DNA from: Patescibacteria group bacterium UBA918 | GTDB lineage: Bacteria; Patescibacteriota; Minisyncoccia; Phycocordibacterales; UBA918 | Direction: 5' to 3' | Assembly (NCBI GenBank): GCA_002293845.1 | Contig: DBEA01000018.1 | Location: 32,359-45,867, forward strand | DNA: 13,509 nt | Shown: positions 1-7,286 of the stretch, one piece after another | How the letters are laid out: every line of letters starts with the position of its first letter | Position numbering within the stretch: position 1 is the stretch's first letter | Notes under the pieces: generated by a model | The model's database searches: none | What the model saw: the letters and a program-made list of their open reading frames with translations, nothing else | Told to the model about the DNA's origin: nothing | Position numbers and translations under genes: made by a program

Positions 1-33
1 CGCGGCGGGGATTTTGCGTCCCTTGACCACACA

Positions 34-396
34 TTAATAGTTTTTACCGTCGAATTTCTGAGGCGCGAGGGTGTCGATATCGACACCCTCCAGACAACGC
101 ACATTGACCGCCACCATCGGCCTACCGTCTTGCCCGACGCCTCGGCTGAAAGATTGTATGCCGCAAATGTCGCAGAAAAGGTGATGGATCACTTTCTTGT
201 TGAATTGATAATCGGTCAGACGATCCTCTCCCGACAATAGCGAGAAGGAATCGGCCGGCACGAAACTAAGTATCGAACCGAGCATGGAACAACGCGAGCA
301 GTTGCAGGTAATGGTGCTGTCGAGATTAAATCCGTTCACTCGATAGCGGACCGCGCCGCAATGACAACCTCCTTCGAAGTTCGTGTTTTCGGTCAT
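34..396 (-). CDS. GFA/CENP-V-fold zinc-binding protein
   Basis: The 120-residue protein has the cysteine pattern of the GFA/CENP-V fold: CxC at residues 11 and 13 (GGCHCGAVRY), CxCxxC at 31, 33 and 36, and CxxC at 75 and 78. In this family these cysteines hold two zinc ions in a beta-tent fold. Members were first described as glutathione-dependent formaldehyde-activating enzymes, but most are of unknown substrate, so no reaction is assigned. There is no signal peptide or membrane segment, so it should be cytoplasmic. The ATG lies 5 nt after the rsmI stop, so it is probably the last gene of that transcript. No Shine-Dalgarno sequence precedes it. The family call is sure; the function is open. 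Confidence 0.85.
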   Translation of the reverse strand: MTENTNFEGGCHCGAVRYRVNGFNLDSTITCNCSRCSMLGSILSFVPADSFSLLSGEDRLTDYQFNKKVIHHLFCDICGIQSFSRGVGQDGRPMVAVNVRCLEGVDIDTLAPQKFDGKNY

Positions 397-401
397 GCGG
401 C

Positions 402-1085
402 TCAGTGTACCATGACCACGAACTCGCCCTTTTGATGGACTTTATTGAAGTCAAAATAGTTGAAAACCTCCTCCGGGGTACCAGATACAATCTCTTCATG
501 CATCTTCGTTAGCTCGCGCCCGACCGTTATAGTACGGTTAACCGTACTATTTTCGTCCCGGTTTTTGAGGGCCTCCAAAGTTTTCATGATGCGGTGCGTG
601 GATTCAAAAAACATCACCGGAATTTCGTACGAACTCAGTGATTTGAAAAAGGTCTCCCTTCCCTTCTTTTGGGGCGCGTATCCTAGAAACGCGAACTGAT
701 TGCCGGCGATGCCGGCGATGGAGAAAGCGGCGGTGATAGCCGAAGGTCCGGGAATGGCCTCGATGCGCGCGCCGGCGGCGCGCGCCTTTTGCACCAAGAG
801 CACGCCGGGGTCCGAAACGCCCGGTGTGCCGGCATCCGATACCAAGGCGATCTTTTTACCGCTCTTGAGATCATTAATAATATCAAGGTGCGTCTGTTCG
901 CTCGTATGCGCGTCATAGCGCTTCAAAGGTTTGGAGATGTCGTAGTGCTTCAAAAGTTTGCCGGTGACCCGCGTGTCCTCGCACCAAATGTAATCAGCTT
1001 CCTTGAGCACGCGCAAAGCCCGCAGAGTGATGTCCTCCAGGTTACCGATCGGTGTCGCGACTATGCTCAATACTCCAGTTTCCAT
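402..1085 (-). CDS. rsmI: 16S rRNA (cytidine-1402-2'-O)-methyltransferase RsmI
   Basis: RsmI uses S-adenosylmethionine to 2'-O-methylate C1402 in the decoding centre of 16S rRNA; RsmH adds the N4 methyl on the same base. The 227-residue protein starts with the family hallmark ATPIGNLEDITLRAL, followed by CEDTR and the SAM-site motif SDAGTPGVSDPG, then PGPSA and FFESTHR. It is shorter than the E. coli protein (about 286 residues) and lacks the C-terminal extension, as many RsmI proteins outside Proteobacteria do. No Shine-Dalgarno sequence precedes the ATG; the upstream 15 nt are AU-rich and directly follow a 12-bp hairpin. Its target base lies four nucleotides from the intron splice junction in the 16S gene of this same window, so it should act only on spliced rRNA. 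Confidence 0.96.
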   Translation of the reverse strand: METGVLSIVATPIGNLEDITLRALRVLKEADYIWCEDTRVTGKLLKHYDISKPLKRYDAHTSEQTHLDIINDLKSGKKIALVSDAGTPGVSDPGVLLVQKARAAGARIEAIPGPSAITAAFSIAGIAGNQFAFLGYAPQKKGRETFFKSLSSYEIPVMFFESTHRIMKTLEALKNRDENSTVNRTITVGRELTKMHEEIVSGTPEEVFNYFDFNKVHQKGEFVVMVH

Positions 1086-1098
1086 ATTAAAACATTTT

Positions 1099-1128
1099 GA
1101 GCCGGCCGATATGCTTATCGGCCGGCTC
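1099..1128 (-). repeat. 12-bp hairpin between small zinc-protein gene and rsmI
   Basis: A perfect 12-bp stem (GAGCCGGCCGAT, 1099-1110 and 1117-1128) with a 6-nt loop sits 6 nt after the stop of the 1135-1365 gene and 13 nt before the rsmI ATG. On the minus strand it is followed by CAAAATGTTTTAAT, which is not a continuous U-tract. It may be a weak terminator, an mRNA-stabilising end, or an attenuator for rsmI. As no separate rsmI promoter is evident, partial read-through is a reasonable guess. Confidence 0.6.
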
Positions 1129-1134
1129 GTTGTC

Positions 1135-1365
1135 CTAGCTCAGGGCGTGACGCAGAACTCGCGTTGCAAACGGTTTGCGGTCAGCCGCAATCGAAGCCAG
1201 GATGCGGCTCTTGACCACCTCTTGGCACTCGAAGGTGGTGCACGACGGAAAGGAATGGAACTTTCCAATCGCAGTAAGCACCAGGTTGGTATGCTTGCCA
1301 CAAGCCCGACACAGCCTGTCCTCCGGCAGGAACGTGTCGGGGCATTTCTCCGACTTAAATTTCAT
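1135..1365 (-). CDS. Small cysteine-rich protein, possible zinc ribbon
   Basis: I do not recognise this 76-residue protein. It has cysteines at 8, 19, 22, 42 and 47, including CRACGKH (19-25) and CTTFEC (42-47), so a small zinc-binding fold is plausible. The C-terminal third is basic (KSR, DRKPFATRVLRH). It is certainly built to be expressed: a TTGACA-N17-TATAGT promoter lies just upstream, a perfect AGGAGG stands 7 nt before the ATG, and a strong hairpin follows the stop. It is the only gene in the window with a textbook Shine-Dalgarno sequence. Its coding potential rests on these signals and the cysteine pattern, not on homology. Confidence 0.7.
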   Translation of the reverse strand: MKFKSEKCPDTFLPEDRLCRACGKHTNLVLTAIGKFHSFPSCTTFECQEVVKSRILASIAADRKPFATRVLRHALS

Positions 1366-1372
1366 GTTAGTT

Positions 1373-1378
1373 CCTCCT
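1373..1378 (-). promoter_or_regulatory. Shine-Dalgarno AGGAGG
   Basis: A perfect AGGAGG lies 7 nt before the ATG at 1365. It is notable because almost no other gene here has one and the local 16S 3' end does not carry the complementary CCUCC. Confidence 0.8.
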
Positions 1379-1392
1379 ACCCTTCTATTTCA

Positions 1393-1421
1393 ACTATATA
1401 TACCTTATGTTAGTTTGTCAA
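1393..1421 (-). promoter_or_regulatory. Sigma-70-type promoter TTGACA-N17-TATAGT
   Basis: Perfect -35 TTGACA (1416-1421), 17-nt spacer, -10 TATAGT (1393-1398). The -35 lies in the last codons and stop of murC, so the promoter is embedded in the 3' end of that gene. Transcription would start near 1386 and give a leader of about 20 nt carrying the AGGAGG. Confidence 0.85.
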
Positions 1422-2702
1422 CTCGGCGGCGATTTTGGTCACATCCCCCGCTCCCATAACCAGCACCACGTCGCCGTCGGTGACGGTGTTTCTAAGCTCG
1501 GTCACGATGTCGTCGAATTTCTCAAAATAGGCCGTATCGGGATTTCGTTGTTTGACCGCTTCGGCCAAAGACTCGCCAGTCGCGCCACTTTTGCCCGTGT
1601 CGCGCGCGTCGTAGACATGGGTGAGGACGACACGATCGGACTTCGCCAACGCCGCCACGAAATCGTCGAACAGTTCAGCTGTTCGAGAATAAAGATGCGG
1701 TTGAAAGACAGTGATGATTTTTTTGTCTGGATAGAGTTCGCGCGCCCCGGCCATCGTAGCGCTGATCTCCGTCGGGTGGTGACCATAGTCGTCATAGACC
1801 GACGCGCCGTTTAGCGTGCCTTTATGTTCGAAACGGCGCCAGGTACCGGAAAATTTTTCCAGAGCTTGGATGCTCAATCTGTAATCAACGCCAGCATATG
1901 CAGCGGCGGCGCTGGCCGCCGCTGCATTTTGTCGATTGTGTATACCCGGGACTCTTAAGTTGAGATCAAGATCTATCATATTTCTATAATCCACCACCCC
2001 GCACTTAAGGCCCTCAAGGAGTGGCTTCACGTTAGGATTAGTAACATCAGCAACCACCGCACCATATTCCGGCACCTTCATCGCAAGTTCACGAAAAGCC
2101 GCCTGTACATCAACAAGATCTTTGTAGTAATCAAGATGCTCCGCTTCAATGTTGGTGAGAACTAAAATGTCTGGCTCCAAATGAAGAAAGTCTCGTTTAT
2201 ACTCACACGCCTCAACAATAAAATATTTACTCTTCCCGGCTCGATAATTGTTTTTTGTTTTTGAACGGAGGGAACCGACGATAGCGGTTGGATCAAGACC
2301 AGCCTCTTCAAAAATATCGATCAACATCGCGGTCGTCGTGGTCTTTCCATGCGTACCCGCGATAGCGATGAGATAGTATTGATTAGCCACGAGGCCGAGC
2401 GCTTCGAAATAGTTCATCATCGGCACCCCGAGCGCGCGTGCCGCCGCCATTTCGGGATGGTCTTTGCTCATGGCCTCGGTGTACACGACCAAATCGATAT
2501 CACTTGCGATATTGTCGGCCACTTGCTTAGCAAAGAATCTAACTCCTTCTTTCTCAAGAGCGTTCGTTATATCCGATGGTGCTCGGTCGGAACCACTGAC
2601 CCCCTTCCCTTCATGCAAAAACAGCCGCGCCAGACCGGACATACCGATCCCGCCGATCCCGATCATGTGGACCTTTTTTAGATTTTCTAGATTCAGGCTC
2701 AT
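1410..2702 (-). CDS. murC: UDP-N-acetylmuramate--L-alanine ligase MurC
   Basis: MurC adds L-alanine to UDP-N-acetylmuramic acid with ATP, the first step of the peptidoglycan stem peptide, in the cytoplasm. The 430-residue protein has the Mur ligase order: N-terminal Rossmann domain with HMIGIGGIGMSG (12-23), ATP-binding P-loop AGTHGKTT (115-122), central-domain motif LTNIEAEHLDYY, and the C-terminal domain with YDDYGHHPTEI and FQPHLYSRT, all typical of MurC rather than MurD/E/F. Length is slightly under the usual 450-490. The ATG lies 4 nt after the murI stop, so the genes are co-transcribed and probably translationally coupled. No clear Shine-Dalgarno sequence is present. Confidence 0.97.
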   Translation of the reverse strand: MSLNLENLKKVHMIGIGGIGMSGLARLFLHEGKGVSGSDRAPSDITNALEKEGVRFFAKQVADNIASDIDLVVYTEAMSKDHPEMAAARALGVPMMNYFEALGLVANQYYLIAIAGTHGKTTTTAMLIDIFEEAGLDPTAIVGSLRSKTKNNYRAGKSKYFIVEACEYKRDFLHLEPDILVLTNIEAEHLDYYKDLVDVQAAFRELAMKVPEYGAVVADVTNPNVKPLLEGLKCGVVDYRNMIDLDLNLRVPGIHNRQNAAAASAAAAYAGVDYRLSIQALEKFSGTWRRFEHKGTLNGASVYDDYGHHPTEISATMAGARELYPDKKIITVFQPHLYSRTAELFDDFVAALAKSDRVVLTHVYDARDTGKSGATGESLAEAVKQRNPDTAYFEKFDDIVTELRNTVTDGDVVLVMGAGDVTKIAAELTN

Positions 2703-2706
2703 GACA

Positions 2707-3465
2707 TTACTTTACCACTTCTGTCATTTCCCCGCCTAAACCGAACATTGATCGGACTCTTTCTCGAAAAATCTCAGATTCCTGGCTGATGATAAAACGC
2801 GTGGTGCCGTTCCCAACTTCTTGCGGCCAAAAGAGCTTCTGCGCCCGTTCGGCCACGGCCACGGCCGGATCGAATACCGTAACCTTATCGCCCGCTACCT
2901 CTTGAAACACGTCCGCGACCAGAGGGTAGTGCGTGCAGGCCAAAATGAGCGCGTCAAAAGCGCTTCTATGTGGTTCAAGCGCCGTCTCGATCATGTTTTT
3001 TATCTCTGCTTCCGATTTTCCAAACTCGATGGCCGCGGCTAAGTCGGGAATGGCGATCGGTATCACTTCCTTCCCCACCATCTTAAAGCCGTTTTGATAA
3101 ATCCCCGAACGGATAGTGGCGGGCGTGGCGCACAGAGCCAAGCGCATATCGGCGTGTTTGAAATAACGCACGGTCGGACCGACCATCTCCACCAACTGAT
3201 TCGGCGCGAGATCGAGCGCGTCGACCAACGACAAAGCTAGTGAGGCCGAGACGCTGTTGCACGCACTGATGAGATGCGTGGCTCCTCGCGCTTTCAGGAG
3301 AGACAGCCCCTGCACCGTCAGAACCGACAACTCCGCTTGTGTCTTGCCGCCATAGGGAGCGTTCTTAATGTCGCCGAAATAGACGACGTCGGCGCTCGGC
3401 AACTCTTCGCGCACTGCCCTAAGAACAGTGAGCCCGCCGGAGCCAGAATCAAATATCCCGATCAT
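2707..3465 (-). CDS. murI: Glutamate racemase MurI
   Basis: MurI interconverts L- and D-glutamate without cofactor, supplying the D-glutamate that MurD adds to the stem peptide. The 252-residue protein begins IGIFDSGSGGLTVL with Asp6 and Ser7 of the substrate site, then YFGD and APYG. The two catalytic cysteines are visible: Cys69 in SACNSVSA and Cys177 in ACTHYPL. The first motif reads CNS where most racemases read CNT, a conservative change. It lies between murD and murC, overlapping the end of murD by 17 nt, an arrangement that puts D-glutamate synthesis beside its consumer. No Shine-Dalgarno sequence is at a usable distance, so coupling to murD translation is likely. Confidence 0.96.
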   Translation of the reverse strand: MIGIFDSGSGGLTVLRAVREELPSADVVYFGDIKNAPYGGKTQAELSVLTVQGLSLLKARGATHLISACNSVSASLALSLVDALDLAPNQLVEMVGPTVRYFKHADMRLALCATPATIRSGIYQNGFKMVGKEVIPIAIPDLAAAIEFGKSEAEIKNMIETALEPHRSAFDALILACTHYPLVADVFQEVAGDKVTVFDPAVAVAERAQKLFWPQEVGNGTTRFIISQESEIFRERVRSMFGLGGEMTEVVK

Positions 3466-4885
3466 CGAGTTCTTTAACTAACTCCAGGAACCGATCGTTG
3501 CGCTCGTATTCGTTCGTGAACATCCCAAAGGACGCAAAGGCCGGTGAAAACAGTATGATGTCCCCCGCAGTGGCGAGACGCATAGCTTCCGCAAAGGCGG
3601 CATCGAGGTCAGTGAAGATCGACGTACCGACCGGCCCTCCGTGCAATAGTGGCGCCAACTTGTCGGTGCCGCTACCCGCGAGCAAAATGGCGTTTTTGCA
3701 ATATTTACCGATGGCCAGGGCCAAGGGTGCCACATCGATATTCTTATCCGCGCCACCGGCGATCAAGATCACGTTTTTGTTTACCCGACCGTCAGAATTA
3801 GGGTTGCCGACAGCCTCCAGGCCAGCGATCGTCGCCTGTGGCGTGGTAGCGTTATTGTCGTTGTATATTTTTACCCCTGTGTCGGTTGTGACGATGAGCT
3901 GTAGTCGACCTTCGACTCCTGGGAAACTCGGCAACGCGTCGAAGATCTCCTCGTCCGAAAGACCGATGGCGCGACAGGCGGCCACGGCCAGTGCGGCATT
4001 GAGCCTATTATGTTCGCCAGGCATCGATAACCGCGCATCGTCGGGGATGAGCGAAGTGTCCACCAGAACGACTTCCTGTCCCAAGGTGACGTTCTGAGTA
4101 CGAGCGAATTCCTTGATCCGTTCGAACACCTCCGGCGTGGTCACTAAAGTGCCGCTCTCTTCCTGATTGAGAAAAATATTGGCTTTGTCGGCGAAGTAGG
4201 CGTTAGTATCGCCTTTATAGTAATTTAAGTGATCGTCCATGAAGGTGGTGAAGACAGCGACCGCCGGTGAGATTTCCGCCCAACCAAATCCTTGGAGCTG
4301 CCACGAATCGAGCTCAAAGACCGCCAGTGAGTCCTCTTTTATCTCTTTAAGGAGTTGGAGGTTAGAAACGCCCCGCACATTGCCGCCTAAAACAACTCCT
4401 GAAGAAGTTGTTCGGCCGACCATTCCTCCGGAATGGTTTAGGCCTTTGATGACCGACTCCCCCGTGGCCGTCTCGATGATATGGGCGATCATAGCGGTCG
4501 TGGTCGACTTGCCGCGAGTACCGGTGATGCCGATCATCGGGATCTTCGACAGCTTTGCAAACAAAGCCGCGCTTTGCGCTAACTCTATCCCTTTCTCGCG
4601 GGCATGGGTCAAATACGGCGAATCCATCGGCACGCCTGCCGCCACCAAGATCATGTCTCGGCCCTCGAAGTCTTCCATTTTGTGTTCACCCAAGGTGAAT
4701 TCGATGTTCGGGAAGTCTTTGAGTTTTACGAGAGATTCATTCAACTGCTCCTCGGTCTTCAAGTCGGTCACGATCAGATCGGCTCCGCACTCGGCCAAAA
4801 AGGCCGCGTCCCCCACCCCACGGCCAAGAAGTCCCAACCCCATGACGGTGATCTTTTTGCCTTTGAAATACGCCGAAAAATCCAT
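3449..4885 (-). CDS. murD: UDP-N-acetylmuramoylalanine--D-glutamate ligase MurD
   Basis: MurD ligates D-glutamate to UDP-MurNAc-L-Ala with ATP in the cytoplasm. From the ATG at 4885 the protein has 478 residues: Rossmann-type N-terminal domain with MGLGLLGRG (about 15-23), P-loop GTRGKSTTT (122-130), central ELDSWQLQGF, and FMDDHLNYYKGD, then the C-terminal motifs FPGVEGRLQ and YNDNNATTP, which are typical of MurD. The usual MurD P-loop is GTNGKTT, so Arg for Asn and Ser for Thr are variants. An in-frame ATG at 4978 would run 73 nt into rarA and add a segment unlike MurD, so the internal ATG is preferred. The rarA stop lies 20 nt upstream. No Shine-Dalgarno sequence precedes it. Confidence 0.95.
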   Translation of the reverse strand: MDFSAYFKGKKITVMGLGLLGRGVGDAAFLAECGADLIVTDLKTEEQLNESLVKLKDFPNIEFTLGEHKMEDFEGRDMILVAAGVPMDSPYLTHAREKGIELAQSAALFAKLSKIPMIGITGTRGKSTTTAMIAHIIETATGESVIKGLNHSGGMVGRTTSSGVVLGGNVRGVSNLQLLKEIKEDSLAVFELDSWQLQGFGWAEISPAVAVFTTFMDDHLNYYKGDTNAYFADKANIFLNQEESGTLVTTPEVFERIKEFARTQNVTLGQEVVLVDTSLIPDDARLSMPGEHNRLNAALAVAACRAIGLSDEEIFDALPSFPGVEGRLQLIVTTDTGVKIYNDNNATTPQATIAGLEAVGNPNSDGRVNKNVILIAGGADKNIDVAPLALAIGKYCKNAILLAGSGTDKLAPLLHGGPVGTSIFTDLDAAFAEAMRLATAGDIILFSPAFASFGMFTNEYERNDRFLELVKELDDRDI

Positions 4886-4905
4886 AATTGCCAACACTAT
4901 ATCAT

Positions 4906-6042
4906 TTATTTCAAATACCGCTTCTTCTTTATTTTGTCCGGCAAATAGCCCTTTTCGTGTTGGAAGCCCGCTGTCCATTTCTGTCCTTCGCCATAACCCA
5001 GCTCTTTCATCAGCTTAGTGGGCGCGTTCCGCAGATGGGTCGGGATCGGGAGATTCCCGAATTCACGCACGTCGGCCTGTGCGGCCCGAAGAGCATCGTA
5101 CGACCGGCGGTCTTTCTTCGCCTCCGCTAAATACGCGACGCCATGTGCCAAGTTGATGGCACATTCGGGGTAACCGATCACCTCGCAGGCGCGGAAAACT
5201 TCGTTCGCTACCACCAAGGCTGTCGGTTGCGCCAGGCCGATGTCTTCGGAAGCGAAGACCACCATCCGGCGCGCGATAAAAAGCGGATCTTCTCCGGCCT
5301 CCATCATGCGTACCAGGTAATAAATGGCGGCGTTCGGATCGGAAGCACGCATGCTTTTAATGAAAGCTGATATGGTGTTGTAGTGCTCCTCTCCCTTCTT
5401 GTCGTAGCGCAGATGCGTCGATTGGAGCGTATTCTCCAAAGTGTCGACAGTGATCTTACCGTGCAGTTCCTGCGTCTGATCCATTAAGGTCAACATCTGC
5501 CGGGCATCGCCATTGGCCATTCTGACGAGCCATTCCACCGCCGCCTTCGGCATCTTTAGCTTGGTGCGCTTAATTATTTGCCGCATATCGTCTTCACCCA
5601 GTTCATTGAGCACAAAAACGCGCGACCGCGAGAGCAAGGCCGAGATGACTTCGAAACTGGGATTTTCGGTGGTGGCGCCGATCAAGGTCAACTCGCCCGA
5701 CTCCACGTATGGCAATAGAAAATCCTGTTGCGCCTTGTTGAAACGATGGATTTCGTCTAGGAACAACACTTTTCGTCGCAGGCTGGGTGTTTTTAAAATT
5801 TTCCTGATATCCTCCTTACCGGCGGACACGGCCGAGAGTTCGAACATCTCGGCGTCCAAGGCGTTCGCATATATGCGCGCCAACGTGGTCTTCCCCACTC
5901 CCGGCGGTCCCCACAGGATAAAAGAGAAAAGATGTTTTTTCTCGATCGCCTCTCGAATAGGCTTCCCCGGGCCCACCAAATGTTCCTGGCCGATGAATTC
6001 GTCCAGGTTTCGCGGGCGGATACGGGCGGCTAGCGGTGGCAT
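4906..6042 (-). CDS. rarA: Replication-associated recombination AAA+ ATPase RarA (MgsA)
   Basis: RarA is an AAA+ ATPase related to clamp loaders that acts at stalled replication forks. The 378-residue protein opens MPPLAARIRPRNLDEFIGQ, matching the family's PLAxRMRP start, with Walker A GPPGVGKT (45-52), Walker B LFLDEIHRF (DE at 96-97), the IGATTENPSFE sensor region, and a C-terminal tetramerisation half with FASEDIGLA and the late motif RNAPTKLMKELGYG, all hallmark RarA sequences. An upstream in-frame GTG at 6057 would add five residues. The ATG at 6042 is preferred because it fits the family start and lies 6 nt after a -10 box, predicting a leaderless mRNA. It leads the mur cluster. Confidence 0.96.
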   Translation of the reverse strand: MPPLAARIRPRNLDEFIGQEHLVGPGKPIREAIEKKHLFSFILWGPPGVGKTTLARIYANALDAEMFELSAVSAGKEDIRKILKTPSLRRKVLFLDEIHRFNKAQQDFLLPYVESGELTLIGATTENPSFEVISALLSRSRVFVLNELGEDDMRQIIKRTKLKMPKAAVEWLVRMANGDARQMLTLMDQTQELHGKITVDTLENTLQSTHLRYDKKGEEHYNTISAFIKSMRASDPNAAIYYLVRMMEAGEDPLFIARRMVVFASEDIGLAQPTALVVANEVFRACEVIGYPECAINLAHGVAYLAEAKKDRRSYDALRAAQADVREFGNLPIPTHLRNAPTKLMKELGYGEGQKWTAGFQHEKGYLPDKIKKKRYLK

Positions 6043-6048
6043 GAGTCT

Positions 6049-6077
6049 ATGATACACAAAAGCGCCACTTTTGGCAG
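6049..6077 (-). promoter_or_regulatory. Promoter for rarA-mur cluster, predicted leaderless
   Basis: -10 TATCAT (6049-6054) lies 6 nt before the rarA ATG at 6042. A -35-like CTGCCA (6072-6077, four of six matches to TTGACA) stands 17 nt upstream. Transcription should start at or within 1-2 nt of the ATG, leaving no room for a ribosome binding site. Confidence 0.6.
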
Positions 6078-6112
6078 AAACTAAAAGGGGCGGCGATCGC
6101 GATCGCCGCCCC
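6077..6112 (-). terminator. Intrinsic terminator, nucleotidyltransferase gene
   Basis: A perfect 26-bp palindrome (6087-6112; each arm begins GGGGCGGCGATC) starts 5 nt after the stop of the 6118-6855 gene. On the minus strand it is followed by TTTTAGTTTC. This ends that transcript before the rarA promoter. Confidence 0.85.
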
Positions 6113-6117
6113 CAACT

Positions 6118-6855
6118 TCAAATCTCCAGAGCCAACCTAGCCTCGTCGAGACTATTGATACCGACGGCTTCCTGCGGTGGGACTGGTACAGCGATCACCT
6201 TCTGGCCAGACGAGACGGCTATAGTGACCAACTCGGTGAGATAGTACTCACCGTTGTTGGAGTGCGGCCGCACCATCGGCAGAGCCACCCGGAGCCAGTC
6301 GGCATCAAAGCAGTTGCCACCTGGTGTCACTTCCCTTATGGTCAATTCTTCGGGAGAGGCGTTCTTGGCCTCGACGATACCGAGGACATTTCCGTCCGCG
6401 TCACGCTTCACCCTGCCGAAGCCCAAGAAGACCTCCCGCCAACCCTCGTAGTTCGGGAGGCTCGTTGAGAACATCGCCATTTTCGGTTTCTCGGCAAAGA
6501 ACATTTCCCGCATCCGGCGGATGCTTTCCGTCGAAATAAAGGGATTGTCACCGTAGAGAACCAGAACCGGCTCGTCTCCAAGAAACGGCATGGCCGCCTT
6601 CACGGCCGTAGCAGTACCGGTGAGCTCCGTCTGCTCGGCATATCGGTAGCGATCACCGAGAGCGGCTTTGATCTGGTCGCCTCCATGACCGACGACGATA
6701 ATCGACAAGAAGCACCCCTCGTCTGCCTCCAGAGTGTCCAAGATACGGCGTATCATAGACCTACCTTGAAACTCGAAAAGTGGCTTCGGCACCTCAGCTT
6801 TCATCCTGGTACCTTTGCCTCCGGCCAGGATGACCGGCTGTATTTTTCTCACCAT
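6118..6855 (-). CDS. GlmU-like sugar-phosphate nucleotidyltransferase (single domain)
   Basis: This is a nucleotidyltransferase of the GlmU uridyltransferase type, which would make UDP-GlcNAc (or a related UDP-sugar) from the sugar 1-phosphate. From the ATG at 6855 it has 245 residues: signature LAGGKGTRM (10-18) with PKPL, GTATAV for nucleotide contacts, the metal-binding YGDNPFI, GFGRVKRD, EAKNASPEEL, NNGEYYLTEL and the late GINS, in the same order as the GlmU N-terminal domain. The left-handed beta-helix acetyltransferase half of bifunctional GlmU is missing, so acetylation must be done elsewhere or the substrate differs. A TTG at 6870 could add five residues; the ATG is preferred because GGGAG lies 8 nt before it. 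Together with the mur genes it fits cell-wall precursor supply. Confidence 0.82.
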   Translation of the reverse strand: MVRKIQPVILAGGKGTRMKAEVPKPLFEFQGRSMIRRILDTLEADEGCFLSIIVVGHGGDQIKAALGDRYRYAEQTELTGTATAVKAAMPFLGDEPVLVLYGDNPFISTESIRRMREMFFAEKPKMAMFSTSLPNYEGWREVFLGFGRVKRDADGNVLGIVEAKNASPEELTIREVTPGGNCFDADWLRVALPMVRPHSNNGEYYLTELVTIAVSSGQKVIAVPVPPQEAVGINSLDEARLALEI

Positions 6856-6929
6856 TACCTTAACTCCCAAATTTGCGAACCGTCCCTAAACTAACCTGTG
6901 GGGTATAAAAGTCAACTAGGATGTCATTG

Positions 6930-7013
6930 TGCCGCGGAGAAGACTTGAACTTCCATGGAGTTGCCCCCACTACGACCTGAACGTAGCGCGTCTACCAATT
7001 TCGCCACCGCGGC
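6930..7013 (-). tRNA. tRNA-Leu (anticodon CAG)
   Basis: The 84-nt gene folds as a class II tRNA: acceptor GCCGCGG/CCGCGGC, D-arm region GTGGCGAAATTGGTAGACGC, anticodon stem CTACG/CGTAG with loop TTCAGGT (anticodon CAG, reading CUG), a long variable arm, and a T-arm loop TTCAAGT. Discriminator is A. The 3' CCA is not encoded (the genome reads ACAATG), so it needs CCA-adding enzyme. Confidence 0.95.
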
Positions 7014-7022
7014 AATGCGTTG

Positions 7023-7051
7023 ATTATGCCTAAATAAACCCCGACTTTCAA
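7023..7051 (-). promoter_or_regulatory. Promoter for tRNA-Leu
   Basis: -35 TTGAAA (7046-7051), 17-nt spacer, -10 CATAAT (7023-7028), ending 9 nt before the tRNA 5' end. The 5' leader would be only 1-3 nt. Confidence 0.7.
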
Positions 7052-7160
7052 CTTGGTCAAACTTGCCCTAAGGACAACTCGATTTGACTATGTATCATAT
7101 AAGATACATGGTTCCGTTTCGACTTGGGTCTTCACCCCTTCATTTTATAGATCCTTTTTG

Positions 7161-7233
7161 TGCGCGCTCTAGGGTTCGAACCTAGGACCTTTCGAGTATC
7201 AGTCGAATGCTCTACCAACTGAGCTAAGCGCGC
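7161..7233 (-). tRNA. tRNA-Ile (anticodon GAT)
   Basis: The 73-nt gene folds as a standard cloverleaf: acceptor GCGCGCT/AGCGCGC, D-arm TAGCTCAGTTGGTAGAGCA, anticodon stem TTCGA/TCGAA with loop CTGATAC (anticodon GAT), T-arm CTAGG-TTCGAAC-CCTAG, discriminator A, no encoded CCA. In many bacteria tRNA-Ile(GAT) sits in the 16S-23S spacer. Here it lies about 900 nt downstream of the 16S gene, beyond an opposing gene and a terminator, with its own promoter. Confidence 0.96.
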
Positions 7234-7248
7234 ATTTATAGCCACGAC

Positions 7249-7277
7249 ATACTAGCAAAATCAAGCCACTTATTCAA
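7249..7277 (-). promoter_or_regulatory. Promoter for tRNA-Ile
   Basis: -35 TTGAAT (7272-7277), 17-nt spacer, -10 TAGTAT (7249-7254). The predicted start is about 8 nt before the tRNA. The spacing matches the tRNA-Leu promoter. Confidence 0.6.
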
Positions 7278-7286
7278 CAAACCACC

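Noticed and set aside
4885..4978. Longer MurD beginning at 4978
   Set aside because: It would overlap rarA by 73 nt and add 31 residues unlike MurD; the ATG at 4885 begins the Rossmann domain properly.
3498..5018. Long plus-strand frames opposite murD and rarA (3498-4097, 4239-5018)
   Set aside because: They are shadows of well-supported minus-strand genes and lack any recognisable motif or start signal.
7089..7108. Palindrome ATGTATC/GATACAT between the tRNA genes
   Set aside because: The 7-bp AT-rich stem has no U-tract on either strand, so it is not called as the tRNA-Ile terminator; role unclear.
7235..7264. TTGATT-N18-TATAAA as the tRNA-Ile promoter
   Set aside because: The -10 box would end 1 nt before the mature tRNA, placing the start inside it; the upstream TTGAAT-N17-TAGTAT fits better.
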